A DNA stretch of 64,000 bases, taken from the NCBI GenBank assembly GCA_032690845.1, contig CM064429.1, positions 9,828,569 through 9,892,568 on the forward strand. The letters are read 5' to 3'. Shown here one piece after another: positions 32,201 through 45,415 of this stretch. The stretch is from Eleusine coracana subsp. coracana (taxonomy: Eukaryota > Streptophyta > Magnoliopsida > Poales > Poaceae). The first letter of the stretch is position 1. Every line of letters starts with the position of its first letter. The position numbers were made by a program, and so were the translations under genes. The notes below the pieces were generated by a model. The model did no database searches, was not told where the DNA came from, and saw nothing but the letters and a program-made list of their open reading frames with translations.

Positions 32201-35200
32201 AGTATCATTCCGGTTGCTTGGTCCACTCCTTGTGCCCTCTCTCTTACTGTCCTGCACCCAGCTTTTCAAAATGCCATGCAAAAGTCAGGCGATTGCTTCT
32301 GTGGGAGTTTTATTTTGAGGATCGCCTCCACATCAGCTGTGTTGAAAAACTGCTTCATCACTTGCTCTTTCGCACATTCTTGACGAGTCAATTAAGTCTG
32401 CAACCCAAATCAGTCGACAAGGGTGAGCTTTTCCCAGGGGTCGTAGTGACCAATCCCACGGGATCAATGGCTTACGCCATATACGAAATTTGGTGTCTGA
32501 CCCAGCATGCCAGATGACTCCTTGCTTTAGCAGCTCTAAGCCATGGACGATCGCTTTCCATGTTTGGGACTGATTTGAGGGAAAGGTGGTGTCCAGCAGG
32601 TCACCATCTGGGAAGTACTTTGCTTTCAGGACCTTCGCACACAAACTGTCCGGTGATTCAATCAATCTCCAAGCCTGCCTAGCCAACAAAACTTGATTAA
32701 AAAGCTTTAAGTCACGAAAGCCTATTCCCCCCTTCACTTTCATGCGTGTAAATTTCCGCGATGCCAACCAATGTGTTTTGCGCTGTCCTTCTGCTGCACC
32801 CCAACAAAATCTTCTAATATACCGAGTCAACCTTTCACAAGTACCTGCCGGCAATTGAAAACACTCATGATGTACGTCGGAATTGCTTGTGCAACCAACT
32901 TTATTAGCACCTCTTTTTCCCTAGCTGACATCAACCGCCCTTCCCACACCGAGCATCTCTTCGACAAGCGCTCGACAGTGGATTGAAACCGGTCTGCCTT
33001 CATGCGCCCTTCCGGCGTTGGTAAGCCCAAGTATTTAGCATCAAAGGAGCAGACCTGCATGCCAAGTTGTGCTTGAATTTGCTCAATTTGTAATGGATCT
33101 CGCTTTGGGTTGAGAAGCAGAGAACATTTGCTATTATTAATTAACTGGCCCGTACATCGGCAGTATATATTCAAAGTCTCTCTTACCCGGGCTGCCTGCT
33201 CTTGTACTCCTCTGAAGAAGACGAGACTGTCATCCACGAAAAGTAAATGTGTAATCTCTGGGGCTCATCTACACACTTGTAAGCCCTCAATGGTTCCCAC
33301 AGTGGACTCCCTGTTTAATAACTTAGACAATCCATCAGCCACAAAATGAAATAAAGAGGGCAACAACGGACCACCTTGGCATAATCCACGGGTAGGTTGG
33401 AAGGTATCAAAAGGGACACCGTTGAAGCGCACGGAGTATCACACAGTGGTTACGCATTCCATAATCCACTGTACCCACTTCCGATGGAACCCCAGCCTCA
33501 ACAAAACACTTTTTAAGTAATCCCAATCCACTCGATCATAGGCCTTCGACAAATCCAATATGTACGTGCAGAAATTACTTCTGTCCGAGTCATCCTGTTG
33601 AATAGCATGAATACATTCAAAAGCAATAAGGGCATTATCTGTGATGAGGCGACCTGGAATAAATCCACTTTGGTTTTCAGATATAATGTTCTGTAGTAGC
33701 GGCTGAAGCCAGTTTACCATGCATATGGATACTATCTTATACACCACATTGCAGACACTAATGGGGCGATAATCCTTTCGAGTCATCGGGTGTGATATTT
33801 TGGGGATCAACACGATCGCTGTATTATTCACTCCCCGTGGCATTAATCCGGTCTCAAAAAAAACCCTTACAGCACCCATGATGTCTTCTTTAATTAACCC
33901 CCAGTTTTTCTGAAAAAATCTCGCCGGGAATCCATCAGGTCCAGGCGCCTTTAGAGGTCCCATTGCGAAAAGGGCATCACCTATCCCCTCATCAGTAAAC
34001 AGCTGACATAGCTCTTCATTCATTTCATCAGAGATACATGGATTGAAAAGATTCACTACCTCATGTGGCGCTACTGTATCATCCTTTCTGTACACCTCCT
34101 CAAAATAATCTGTGACCACCTTTTCCATCCCCGTCCTTGAGGAGCACCAGTCTCCATTGCTTTTCTTGAGCTTTCGGATTTTGTTTTTCCTTGCCCTCCA
34201 ACTAGCTCGCTGATGAAAATTTTTTGTATTCCTGTCTCCTTCACGCAGCCAAGAGATTCTTGATCTCTGAAGCCACATCATCTCTTCCCTGTAAAGCATC
34301 TCGCTCATCTTATACATGGTTTCCATCATGTGCTGATCATCCACCCCCTGTTGATGTAATAGCTCAATTTCATCTCTAAGTTTCTCTATTTCTTTTCGTA
34401 CCGATCCAAAATTCTCCATACTGCACTCTTTCAGCGATTTCATCATCTCTTGCAGCACTTGCATAATTTGGCCCAGGTCCCCCTTGGATTCCTGTTGAGT
34501 CCATACCTCTTGAACACATGCATCCAGAGATGGCTCACGCTCCCACATGATCTCATAATATTGCTATCGAGGTTTGTTTCTCTCCTCCACCTCCCTAACA
34601 GCTTTTACAAGTATCGGGCAGTGATCTGAACATGGTGAGACTAGATGTTGGACCGACGCATCAAAGAATCACGACAGCCATTGCTGATTGGCCACAGCTC
34701 TGTCCAGCCGCACCTTGACATTGTGTCTCCCCTGCTTCTTATTGTTGTAAGTCCATGGTTAGATCTTTGAACTCGCAATCCTCCAGCACATCCCGAAAAT
34801 TTTCCATTTGTCTTTCCCCTCGTCTCGTATCCGAAAATGCTCAAATTGCGACATTGCTTCATTAAAATCTCCCACCACCATCCATGGCTTGGTAGGTCAA
34901 GATTTGAGTCTCTGCAGGATCTCCCATGTTTTGTGTCGATCTTCCACCCATGGTTCTCCATAGATGAAAGTTGCATGCCATGGCGCCTCATTTGGATCAT
35001 CTATAATCATAACATCAAAAAATCTCACATTTTGCTCTATGACATCGATCTGGATATTATCACGCCACAATAAAGGAATACCCCCATGCTTTTCGTCACT
35101 ATCCATGGCTAAACACCCATTCATGCCAAGTCTCCATCTAATACTTTTTACACGAGCAGCTTTAATCATTGTCTCAGATAAAAAGACGATGTCGAGGTTA

Positions 35201-35300
35201 TAGCGATGCACAAGTGCGTCAAGGTCACGAACTGTCCGGAAGTTCCCCACCCCCCGACAGTTCCAGAAAAGTGTACTCATTGCATCCTTCTTACTATGTT
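32201..35300 (-). pseudogene. LINE ORF2: endonuclease and reverse transcriptase
   Basis: Endonuclease: LFWNCRGVGNFRTVRDLDAL, LSETMIKAARV, ATFIYGEPW and, after a stop near 34900, WMVVGDFNEAMSQFEHF. This is the APE-type nuclease that nicks the target. RT (RVT_1): NNTAIVLIPKI, YRPISVCNVVYKI, QSGFIPGRLITDN, LDLSKAYDRVDWDYL, then catalytic FVDD at about 33240-33229. A stop lies at 33439 and a frame change near 32840, where IRRFCWGAAEGQRKTHW resumes. It reaches the Copia insertion at 32195/32200 mid-gene. Not functional. Confidence 0.85.
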
Positions 35301-35539
35301 TCGCAGCATTCTCAGCCTCCTTCATTCCATTGGTGCTTTCTCTCTTCACTTGTTCCGCTGAAGTAGCCATGTCAACATCACCCTCGTTAGCCTTCTGTTT
35401 GCCCTCAACCAACTCCATGTCCTGAGTCGACTCCATATACATTGGACTGATGTATTCATTGATGATGCCTAGGGGATGCATCTGCTGCTGGTCAACTGAC
35501 ACTGATGAGCCTGATAGTAAATAGTCACCGCTGAAAGAA

Positions 35540-36230
35540 ACCTACTCCCGGCCATATCCCGAATTGGCTGTAGGTTTCTCCTCGTCCATCGCCATATCCT
35601 GCACTCCGGCCTCCAAAGCTGCGGTGACGCTAGGAGCCACTTGGGAAAGTTTCTCATTCTCCTCCTTTGTCCTGCCAACATCCTGTTGCAACTTAACATC
35701 TACCTTTTCTCCCGGGTAGCTTCCTGTTCCATCCTGCTTCGACCTCCATGCATTAGCAGAAGTCCTGCTTGAGCTTGTTGCCGATAGCACCTTCTCTTTT
35801 TGCCCCCTCTGAAGTTTAGCGCTCGTGCAGCACTGGGTTGCATAACCGGGATTGCAAAAGGAGACATATGTGCTCTCTTGAGTGGGGAGGGACGCAGATC
35901 AGTACCAAAACGCACCCCCCTCTCCGTCAATTCCTCCTTTAGGCAACTTGCCGTCGCATGCCCGATTGTCCCACAGATAAAACAGAAATTTGGGACGTTT
36001 TCATACTTGATTGGTATCGAGGTCACTCTTCCTTCTACCCTAATCTTGAAACATGGCTTAAGGGGTTTCTCAAGTGGATAGCTCACCCATATTCTTAGAA
36101 AGTTCCTCATAGCACCTCCATATTCTATGACTCCTCCTAGTCTCGATCCCAAGTCCCACGCCTGACCTTCATTCATCTTGAAGTCAGGAAAATCCGAAAT
36201 GCACACCCATAGCAAGATTGTCTCAATAGC
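35540..36230 (-). pseudogene. LINE ORF1 (RNA-binding, CCHC), 5' truncated
   Basis: LLWVCISDFPDFKMNEGQAW and LGSRLGGVIEYGGAM match the second half of the DUF4283 domain in plant LINE ORF1. It is followed by ENVPNFCFICGTIGHATASC, a CCHC zinc knuckle. The rest is basic and low complexity and shifts frame near 35700. In related LINEs this protein binds the element RNA. The N-terminal half is missing at 36233. Confidence 0.7.
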
Positions 36231-36233
36231 TAT

Positions 36234-36837
36234 TGGGGGGTCACCCTATGGGCCACCCTTCAAGACTCATCGAAGTTGGGCTGCACACGGAAAAAAGGCT
36301 AACCATTGAGCCCTTTCTGCTAACCTTGACTACAAAGTGCAGGTATTTGAGCGGAGGTCCCTGGAGAATCGAACCCTCTGATTCTAGCGATAGGAAGGTG
36401 GTCCTACTCGAAGGCAACGAGCACCTACTCGAATGAAGGGGGTTCCTTCGAAGAGCGCCTTCAAACCCTCGAAGGTCAATGCATCGTATGAAAGAAGCCT
36501 TGGCATTGCGCTCTGCGGAAGACATGTGGCATGAGGACTCGTAGTAGCGTGACGAGCAAGGAAGGGTACAAGAGAAGTACCAATGACCAGTTTACCCTTT
36601 ATGACCAATTATATGAAATATTTGTAGAATATGGTAGGTAATTAGGGGTAAAATGGTCATTTGCATATGACCTAAGTATAGGCCTATAAATAGAACACCT
36701 CCACCTAGTTGTAAGGGGATGAATGTTCTTGGAATATGTGAAGTGAACTCATCATTTTGCTTTGCATACATCAAGATTCTTTACTTTTGTACCGTTTCTG
36801 TTTATGGTATCGAAGCTCGCGCTTCATGACACTAACA
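36234..36837 (+). repeat. Gypsy A 5' LTR
   Basis: Runs from TGGGGGGTCACCC to CACTAACA (TG/CA ends, about 604 bp). It has a TATA box CTATAAATAG at about 36681 and is followed by TGGCACCCACC, resembling the TGGCGCCCACC primer-binding site used by Tat-type Gypsy elements. A cluster of TCGAAGG/CCTTCGAAG motifs lies at 36403-36480, upstream of the TATA box. The left end abuts truncated LINE ORF1. Confidence 0.65.
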
Positions 36838-38900
36838 GTGGCACCCACCATGTTGTGAGCTCGTACACCAGCTCACGATGACTCAACTCCACGGATCACT
36901 GCTCTTGAGTGGCAACCTGCCTCTCCAAGGTAGCGTTCCAGAAGACCCCCCACCGACTGACAATCGATCAACATCATACGAACCTTAGAGCATCCCAACA
37001 AGGTACAACCACCACCTCAAGTGAGTGCACCAGCTGACCCAAAAGACTCAACCCAGCATCCGGAACAACCGTCAAGTTCAAACCCTCCGGGAAGCAGTAC
37101 CCCAACATCAATGACGGCAACACAAGAAATGGAACTGCTAGCACAAAGAGATGAACACCTCGAGCAACTCAAGTGACAACTTTTGCAAGAACAAGAGCTC
37201 AAAAACAGAGCATTGCTGGAAAGAGAGAGAAGCTTACAAGAAAAAGAATACATATCCCAGCTAAGACTGAAAAATCTATAGCTGGCAAAGGAGATCAAAG
37301 ACCTCTAGAAATCAACTAGCAAGGAAAGTCACCAAGAGCCAAGCATTGTGTCAGAAGGCCATCAATACCTCAAGCATGAGACGCCGCTTACCTCAATTCA
37401 CCAGCCAATAGCCACAGAGATTTTGCCAATCCGAAGGGCAAGTACACTGGGTGTTATCGACAAGGATTCCCCTCTGTCCGAGGGCTTTCCGAGAGCTCCA
37501 TATCCACCTTAATTTAGAATGGTGCCTTTAGTGAAATTCAGGGGAAACTCTGATCCCAAATTCGTCATGAGCTACGAAGCAGGCATAGCATCTGTAGGAG
37601 GCGAAAAGACAACTTTGGCAAAGGCATTCATCTGCACGCTAGAAGAATCCGCTCTGAATTGGTATTTCAACCTGCCTGCTGGATCATTATATAGCTGGGA
37701 AAACATTAGAGACAAGGTGATGGCAAGCTTTCGAGGGTTCCACACCATCATGGAGCGCTCGAGCTAATTACTAAACATAACTCAGCAAGAAAATGAGCTG
37801 CTGCACGACTATTACAGAAAATTCCTCACCCTCTGAGCTCAAGCCCCAAGCGTCACGGATGAAGCGGCAATCAGCACTGTACTCTGAGGCATGTGAGCAT
37901 GCCAGATGTCATCATATTGTGCTTAGAAACCTCCACGTACAATGTAGCTCCTATGTAGGAAGTTCAAGGACTACAATAGATCAGATGTGGATTACAGAAG
38001 ACATAAGCAAAACCAAAGCAAGAGTTGCAACCAGTCACATTACTAAGGTAATCATCAAGAAAGGCCGTACAGAAAGATCAAGCACTCAAGTGAGCCTTCA
38101 CCCTCATTCGTTGGGCACATTGAAGAGCAAAAAGAAGATGCTATGGGCAAAGACAATCAAAGTAATGATTACAGAGGAAACAAGCATCAGGGCCGTGGCA
38201 GAGGCCGAGGCCCTCAAACCCGAAACCGACCAGCTAGAAAGACATACCGCCTATACTACAGAGAGGACAAGGGACATAAAACGTCCACATGCCTCAAAGC
38301 AAAAGAGATCCAAGAAAGGATCAAAGTGGAGAAGACGATGTTGTCTTAGCCAAAAGCCATCAACTACTCATCACCAAACTCATGGCCCCAACAACCATAC
38401 CTACAACCCACTGAACATAACTACCACTATCCAAGAACCCATCATCACTAGTTATACACACCGGCACCATACTTCGGTACAACTCATCCTACACAGCCCC
38501 CAAGCCAATATATTCAGCCAAGACAACCAACCCAACAACCATAATCTAGCTAACAACACCAAAGGCAAAAACAAGAGCCACAACCATCACCACAACCAAA
38601 GCCAGAACCCACCCCAAACCAACCAAACCAAGCAACAACATTTCTGGTGCAAGGGTTCATCAGAATGATATGTGGAGGATCATCTTCGAAGTTTGAAAAC
38701 AAAAGAAGAAGGAGAGACCAGTTTTGAATGGTAAACAACGTCTTCACTAAGGAGCCAATCATCAAATCAAAATGGTTGCACATCCCCATAATGTTCACGA
38801 AGGCAAATCTAAACCTGTTGGCACCGGAATTTGGACCGATCCCAGTGATCAGAGGATTGGAGTTAGAATTGGCCTGGTCAAAGAAGTTCAGTGACCGAAG
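36838..38900 (+). pseudogene. Gypsy A gag (decayed); rest of element absent
   Basis: Retrotransposon gag domain: MVPLVKFRGNSDPKF, SYEAGIASVGGEKTTLAKAF, LEESALNWYFNLPAGSL, WENIRDKVMASFRG (37519-37767). A charged coiled coil lies before it (37130-37280) and an Arg/Gly-rich stretch with a defective knuckle (YREDKGHKTSTC, first Cys lost) at 38260. Gln/Pro-rich sequence follows. Stops are frequent. No protease, RT or integrase of this copy is seen: the LTR of Gypsy B starts near 38900, so B probably inserted into A, whose remainder would lie outside the window. Gag style is Tat-like. Confidence 0.7.
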
Positions 38901-40087
38901 GGAACAAAGTGGGCCAGATAGGGTTATTTTTATCTCTTCATAATTTTTAGTTTAGATTTTGTTTAGAAATAAATCTAGTCGGTTTGTTTAAGAGTCCTGG
39001 ACGAGTCGGGTCAAAACTCCTTGCACGGGGCTATAAATATGTAATGGGGTCTGTACGAGAAAACTTAACACTTTTGTTCAATACAATTTTGGCGCATTGC
39101 GAAACCTTTCTCGACGACATCCTTGTCTCACGTGGGCTGCATCGGCTACGATCTTGGCGAGAGACTTGGATTAGTCAACCTCGATAACTCTATCGACTTC
39201 AACTAGTACTTTCTCATTAATTTGATATTCTAGTTGTTATCTTTACAATTGCTAGTTATCTGGTAATTAGATCTTTACGTAGTTTATCCTATCAACTTCA
39301 TATTGCAGTATTGTCTTGGTTAGGTCCGATCTTCTATGATTTTAGTAGATTTCATGAACTAGATTTAGATCTGTTATTCGAGTCATCTTATTGATTTTAT
39401 CTATAGTTGAAGCATATCTAGTTCTATTTGCTTTGTTTGGGCACTATCTCGGTTAAGTTTGATCTGCTCGAGCTAGCGAGGCTGCATCGACTTTGACCTC
39501 TCGCTGAGTCGATAGGACTAGGTACAAGTTGATTGTGGGTAGATTCGATAAGGTTCTATCAGGGTGTTTAGCCGATAGGTTATCACGGTTCGATGGACTT
39601 CCTAGTGCATTGTTTGATTATTTATATACTTTTCATTGTCGATTGCCCCCTTACTTGAATAGATCAGATCTGTGATTTTGAGGCATATTTGCAATACCAG
39701 CTACCAGATCTACCGACTTTCACCATCGACTGAGCAAGTCCTCACATGTTTAGTTTTAGACCTATCGACTTCGTTTTATTGACTTCTTTTATCAGCACTA
39801 GTTAAATGTCATACTTTTAATCAAGTTTGCCGATAAGCCAATATAATCAGCCGATTAGTTTATTTATTTTATGAATTATGATTGTATAGCCATCGACTGG
39901 TTTTCATGAATAGTGACTATCGGCTTTCTTCATCGGCCTGTCCTGGACTGATGACCCGTAGAATTTGACCTATTGTCTCTTTGTCGATTTGCAGGGAAAA
40001 TTGACTCGCACGCCCTAGTTTCCGTATTGAGCCTACACTAGAGTTAAGCAAATCTCTTAGGTCGCGCATGTGATTTTTGCGTCAACA
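38900..40087 (+). repeat. Gypsy B 5' LTR
   Basis: A TATA-like CTATAAATATG at about 39031 is followed by a long, AT-rich leader rich in ATCGACT/CCGAT motifs. The LTR ends CGTCAACA at 40087. The following TTTTTGGCACGCTCAGTGGGA is the usual start after a Tat-type LTR, with the primer-binding site in it. The left edge cannot be fixed without the 3' copy. Confidence 0.6.
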
Positions 40088-40132
40088 TGATTTTTGGCAC
40101 GCTCAGTGGGATAGAACTTCAAGAACTATGTC

Positions 40133-42140
40133 ATGTCTGGAGTGCCAAAGGTTCCTAAGCTCCCTGAGAATCCTCTACCAAAGTATGATGTTAGTGGGGA
40201 TTTGAAGGGAGAGAATGTGATGCCTGTGGGAAAAGATGATTTAACTGATGAGCGAAAGGCGCAGATAGAGGAGAGAGTTGCACAGTATGAAAGTATACTA
40301 TTGGAAAACTTTAGCAAGACTAGACATGGTATCATATAGAAGGGAGATCTGCCAGAGCTGTTCATCATCATGGATGAGTCAGATTAACGCCCTATTAACA
40401 AGACAATAGAGGTGATTGATGAGGCTACATTGAACAGTATGATCCATACATCCATACACCATGCATTAATTAAATAGTCGCCTGTATTGGTTAATACTTA
40501 GAGGGCTTTGATCATTCAAATAGTGGAGGGTTATGTATATGATGATCCATCATATGGGCCAATGTATTTCTGTGTGTCTAGGAACATTTCTTGGCCTACA
40601 ATTGAAGGACCTGATTTACAACAGCCTAGTACAAGCACAACGCATCTTGTTACACGTTCAGGACCACCACTTGCTGAGACCACTCCACCTCCAATGAATG
40701 TTGATGACAGTGCAATGGGTAGAACACCCCGTAGAATAATTTTGTAGAGGACAAGCCCACAGACGCAGCTGCAGCACCACAGGCAAGAGACGTCAGAGCC
40801 AAATGTGACATATAGTACAACACCAAATGTGGAGCCAAGCCTGTTTGGGATGTCGTCATTAGCTGCATTGCCAGGAGAGTTGGGAGGCTGACACACAGTT
40901 GCCAATTATGGTTCACAGACAGCCCCACAAATGCCGACATCAGGTCTTACATCGACAACTCCTAATGTCAATGTTTTGACTGATGACTGGGTAGTAAAGA
41001 TTGCTAAGATAATGAGAGAACAGTTTGGTTTGAAACCAAAGCAGCAGACTTACATGTATCGACCCCCATACCCTCCTAGCTATGATCTAATTCCTATGTC
41101 GAGCCGATACAGGCCACCCGAGTTCACCAAGTTTACTAGATAAGATAATACTACCACTGCTGAACATATCAGTCGTTTTTAGTACAGTGTGGAGAGGCTG
41201 GAGCTACTGAAGCATTGAAAATCAGGCTATTTCCTTTGTCCTAGTCTGGTTTGGCTTTCTCTTGGTTCACGTCGTTGCCCCCAAATTCCATTATCACTTG
41301 GGCCGATCTCAAATAGAAATTCCACAAGTATTTCTTCATCGAGACTAGGGAGATGAGGTTGTCGGATCTGATCGCTATTAGGCAGAAGGCTGGAGAATCT
41401 ATACACAATTATGTGCAGAGGTTCAGGGAGGTGCAAAGCAAGTGCTTCAACCTGCAGTTGACAGATAACCAGATGGCGGAGATTGCTTTTAATGGTTTGG
41501 TTGCACCCTTAAGGGATAAGTTTCCCTCGATTGAGTTTGAGAGCCTGTCTCAGTTAGTACAAAAGGTATCAATCCAAGAGAATCTGACTCGGGGGGCATA
41601 ATCAAGATCGATTCACATTAACTACCTTGATTGTGAGTCCGAGTCTGAGGAAGAGACAGAAGAAGTCGATATGGCAGAGTGGACTAGGAACAAGAATGCC
41701 ATATCGAGTCCTTGGGTGAAGCGGAGTGAGCCAGAGGAAAAATGTGATTTTGATATTACCAAGACCGATAAGATATTTGATATGTTATTGCAAGAGAAGC
41801 ACATACAGTTGCCGCCCAATCATGTGATTCCTCCCATCGAAGAGTTAAAGAAGAAGAAATACTGCAAGTGGCATAACTTATGGTCTCATCACAGTAATGA
41901 ATGCAAGGTGTTCAGGCGGCAGATATAGTCAGCAATTGAGTAGGGGAAGATCATGTTTACTAAGGGTGCTATGAAGATTGATGGACATCCGTTCCTTGCA
42001 AATGTTAACATGGTTGGTATCAATAATGTTGAAGCTTTCATTAGTCAATATCCGAAGAAAAGAGACAGGGAAGTAGAGGATCATAGTTTGATCCACACTA
42101 GGAGTGTCCATTCTTTCAGTATTGTTGGGACCACAACATG
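40133..42140 (+). pseudogene. Gypsy B gag
   Basis: The ATG at 40133 (MSGVPKVPKLPENPLPKYD) follows the LTR by 45 bp. At 41353-41601 is the gag core: IHNYVQRFREVQSKCFNLQL and MAEIAFNGLVAPLRDKFPS. At 41845-41925 is the zinc-binding segment YCKWHNLWSHHSNECKVFRR. At least ten stops break the frame. No other function is indicated. Confidence 0.75.
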
Positions 42141-42539
42141 AAGCTGCCTTAAATTGACAACTGTCCAGGTTGCAGTCGGCGTGCGGATCAGATGTATAGG
42201 GAAGCTCCAAAGCACTATCGGCACCAACATCGACAGAACGATATTAAAGAGTTGATGGTGGGAAAAGCCGATGGGCCAGACAGAGTGTCAGCTTTTGATC
42301 GACTTGGGGCGAAAAAGACAGAAGAAGAGGCTATGTTTGATAAAGAAGTCGATGAAGAGTTACAAGAGAAACAAGAATAGAATAACCAATGGCTTCCATC
42401 TGGGATTTTCTCTAGAAGCCAGAAGCGCAGGGTTCAAAGGATGTGTTGCAAGCAGATAAGGGCAAACCCGTATTATTATGATGAAGGCGATGATCGGCCG
42501 CCCAAAAAAGTATGGAGGCCGAAGGTATAGTCACAAGTA

Positions 42540-43293
42540 CATATACCTAGTGCTATAGTGGGTATGGTGATGATGCTTCCACAAGAGTTTATGGCTTCAG
42601 AAGAAGAGTTGTTTGCTAATGAAGACAGTGCACCTCAGCTAGTGTTTGACATACATCAAGCAGTGTTTGATAAGCCAGAGGAATCTAAACATCAACACTT
42701 GAAGGCATTATACTTGAAAGGTTTTATCAACAGGATGCCGATGGGAAACATGATGGTCGATGGAGGTGCTGCAGTCAACATCATGCCAATCACTACTGCC
42801 AGAAAGTTGGATAAGACCGATGATGATTTAATTGATACTAACATGATTTTGTGAGATTATGGTGGTCGTACTACAACAGCCAAAGGAGCCTTGAATGTAG
42901 AGCTCACGATCGGCAACAAAACTTTGTTGGTTACATTCTTTGTCATTGATGGAAAGGGAACCTACAGCCTTCTGCTGGGTTGTGATTGGATACATGCAAA
43001 TTGCTGTGTACCATCGACAATGCACTAGTCTCTGGTCCAGTGGATCGGTGATCAAGTGGAGGTAGTCCCGATCAATGAAACCATCAATGTTGCATCGGCC
43101 GATTTGGCGCCATGGCATGCAGATGATATGGAGTGTCTGTCTGGCAAAGTTTGGGATGGAGACTACGTCAGGATTACTACTCAGTGTCTTGAGGTGTTGG
43201 ACCAGTCAAATTCAAAGCTGTGTCTTTGACAGACACCCCAATGGAATTTGTAGAAGACGGTAAGTTGGGGAAAGAATCTATGTCGGCGATGAA
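42540..43293 (+). pseudogene. Gypsy B aspartic protease region
   Basis: MMVDGGAAVNIMP at about 42750-42788 is the retropepsin active-site segment. The usual D-S/T-G is D-G-G here, as seen in many Tat-type copies, so I do not call it inactivating on that ground. The flanking GFINRMPMGNM and, after a stop, TIGNKTLLVTFFVIDGKGTY support the assignment. One stop at 42852 and several further on. Confidence 0.65.
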
Positions 43294-44348
43294 TTGCAAG
43301 AAATCAATATAGGAGATGGTGATAAACCTAGGCCGACATTTATCAGTAGGAAATTAGATGAAGATTTTAAAGTTGAATTAAAAAAGTTGTTGAAGGAGTA
43401 TCGGGATTGTTTTGCTTGGGAGTTTTCTGAAATGCCCGATCTTAGCCGATCAATTGTTGAACATCGACTTCCTATCAAACCTGGATATCGACCTTATAAG
43501 CAACCACCGAGAAGAATCAATCCTAAGATTTATGATGATGTGAAGGATGATATTACCAGATTATATGATGCTAAATTCATTAGTTCTTGCCGATATCCAA
43601 AGTGGGTTTCAAATATTGTGCCTGTTTTCAAGAAGTGTGGGAAGTTAAGAGTTTGTATCGACTTTCGACTATTGAACAAAGCTATTCCCAAAGATGATTA
43701 CCCAAATCCGATAGCAAATCTTCTGGTTGACGCAGCAGTCGGGCATAAGATTGTTAATTTTATGGATGGCAATGCTGGTTATAATAAGATTTTTATGGCA
43801 GAAGAGGATATACTGAAGAATGCTTTTAGGTGTCCCAGGGATCTTGGATTGTATGAATGGGTCATCATGACGTTTGGGTTGAAGAATGCCCACATATCAG
43901 AGAGCTATGAATTATATATTCCATGATCTGATTGGTAGGTTAGTGGAGATTTATGTCGATGATTTGGTGGTTAAATCTAGAAGAGTAGAAGATCACATAG
44001 CCAATTTGCGAGAAGCACTCGAGAGAACCAAGAGGTATGGTTTGAAGATGAATCCTAAGAAGTGTGTTTTTGGGGTATCGGCTGACCAGTTTCTGGGTGT
44101 TATTGTGCATGAACGAGGAATTGAAATTAGGCCAAAGAGCATTGAGGCTATCAACGACATCAAGCCACCGATCAATAAGACAGAGCTTCAATATTTGATC
44201 GGCAAAGTTAATTTCGTTAGAAGATTTATTTTGAACCTATCAAGGAAGCTTGATGTGCTTACTCCATTATTGAAGTTACGGCAGATCAGAAGTTTGTATG
44301 GGAACCTGAACATTAGAAAGCCCTGGATGATATCGACAAATATCTAGT
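43294..44348 (+). pseudogene. Gypsy B reverse transcriptase
   Basis: RVT_1 domain: EHRLPIKPGYRPYKQPPRR, PKWVSNIVPVFKKCGKLRVC, DFRLLNKAIPKDDYP, DGNAGYNKIFMAEED, then, after a 1-nt shift near 43895, QRAMNYIFHDLIGRLVEIYV with the catalytic YVDD at 43952-43963. The end includes NPKKCVFGVSADQFLGVIVH. It is well conserved compared with gag but cannot be translated in one piece. Confidence 0.85.
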
Positions 44349-45415
44349 TTCACCTTCTATGTTGGTGCCACCAAGAGAAGGATTGCCCTTCAGGCTTTAT
44401 CTTGCGGCTCACAAGAAGCCGATCAGATTGACTTTGGTTCAAGAGTAGGATGGCAAAATGAGGGTCGTGTTCTATTTGAGTCAAAGATTAATTAATGCTA
44501 AAACTAGGTACACTGAGATTGAAAGATTATGTTTGTGATTATATTTCTCATGTGTTAAGTTGAGGCATTATTTGTTATCAACCGAGTGCGTGGTGGTGTG
44601 CAATGACGATGTCATCAAATATTTGTTATTGGCTTCAATTTAAAAGGCAAAATTGGAAAATGGATGCTGACACTAGCTTAATATGACCTAAATTATGAAT
44701 CTCCTAAAGCTATCTAGGGTCAGATTCAAGCTGATTTAGTAGTTCAACATTGTGGTTCAGGCATGTCGATGGTAGAGACGATGCCATGGTTATTATTTTT
44801 TGATGGTTCTGTATGCAAGAATGGATGTGGCATCAGGCTCATGATCATATCGCCTCTGGCGGAAAGATTTGAATTTGCATTTGCTGTAGAGCCATTGACT
44901 AACAATCAGGTCGAGTATAGAGCTGTTGTTAAAGGGTTGTAGATTTTGAAGGAAGCTAGAGTCGAGTTTGTTGAAGTCGTCGGAGATTCATTATTGATAC
45001 TCGGGCAGCTAGCAGGAGAATTTGAGTGCAAAGATGATATATTGAGGCTATTCTATGCCGAGTGTCAGGATGTGATACAACACATCAAAATCGTGAGATT
45101 CAAGCATGTTTCAAGGGAGCAGAATATAGAAGCGAATGATTTGGTAGAGAAGGCATCGGGCTATCAGCTAAATGCCGATGGGGTCATTGTCGATATAGCC
45201 AATGTCGACAAGGAAGATTGGAGATCCAAGATTATTCAATATCTTAAGGATCTGACTCAACGCACTCCTTGGAAGATCCATTACATGGCGTTGAGGTATG
45301 TTTTACATGAAGACAAGCTTTATTATTAGACGATTGATGGTGTGTTATTGTGATGTTTGAATTGAGAAGAGGCCAAGGTCGTTTTGTGTGGGGTGGATGA
45401 AAGCATTTATGGTAT
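44349..45415 (+). pseudogene. Gypsy B tandem RNase H domains
   Basis: First domain (44349-44680): RLYLAAHKKPIRLTL, VVFYLSQRLINAKTRYTEIE, LRHYLLSTECVVVCND, the ordinary Gypsy RNase H. Second domain (44790-45200): LLFFDGSVCKNGCGIRLM, NNQVEYRAVVKGL, VVGDSLLILGQLAGEFEC, FKHVSREQNIEANDL, the additional archaeal-type RNase H known from the Tat lineage. Stops are frequent. The frame is cut at 45416 by the SIRE-type insertion and resumes at 59608. Confidence 0.75.

Larger units (their letters stand above)
23522..36233 (-). mobile_element. Plant LINE, decayed, with two nested insertions
   Basis: Read on the - strand: ORF1 with a CCHC knuckle (36230-35540), endonuclease (35275-34640), RT (34548-32850), zf-RVT region, RNase H (24640-24043), then a 3' end TAATGAAAGCTTTCTTTTCC with a short A tail (+ strand T run 23523-23531). 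The gene is interrupted by a Copia element (24938-32195) and by a CACTA end (to 24042). ORF1 lacks its N-terminus at 36233, where Gypsy A's LTR starts. Either the copy is 5'-truncated or A inserted into it. I could not find the LINE's target duplication with confidence. Confidence 0.75.
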
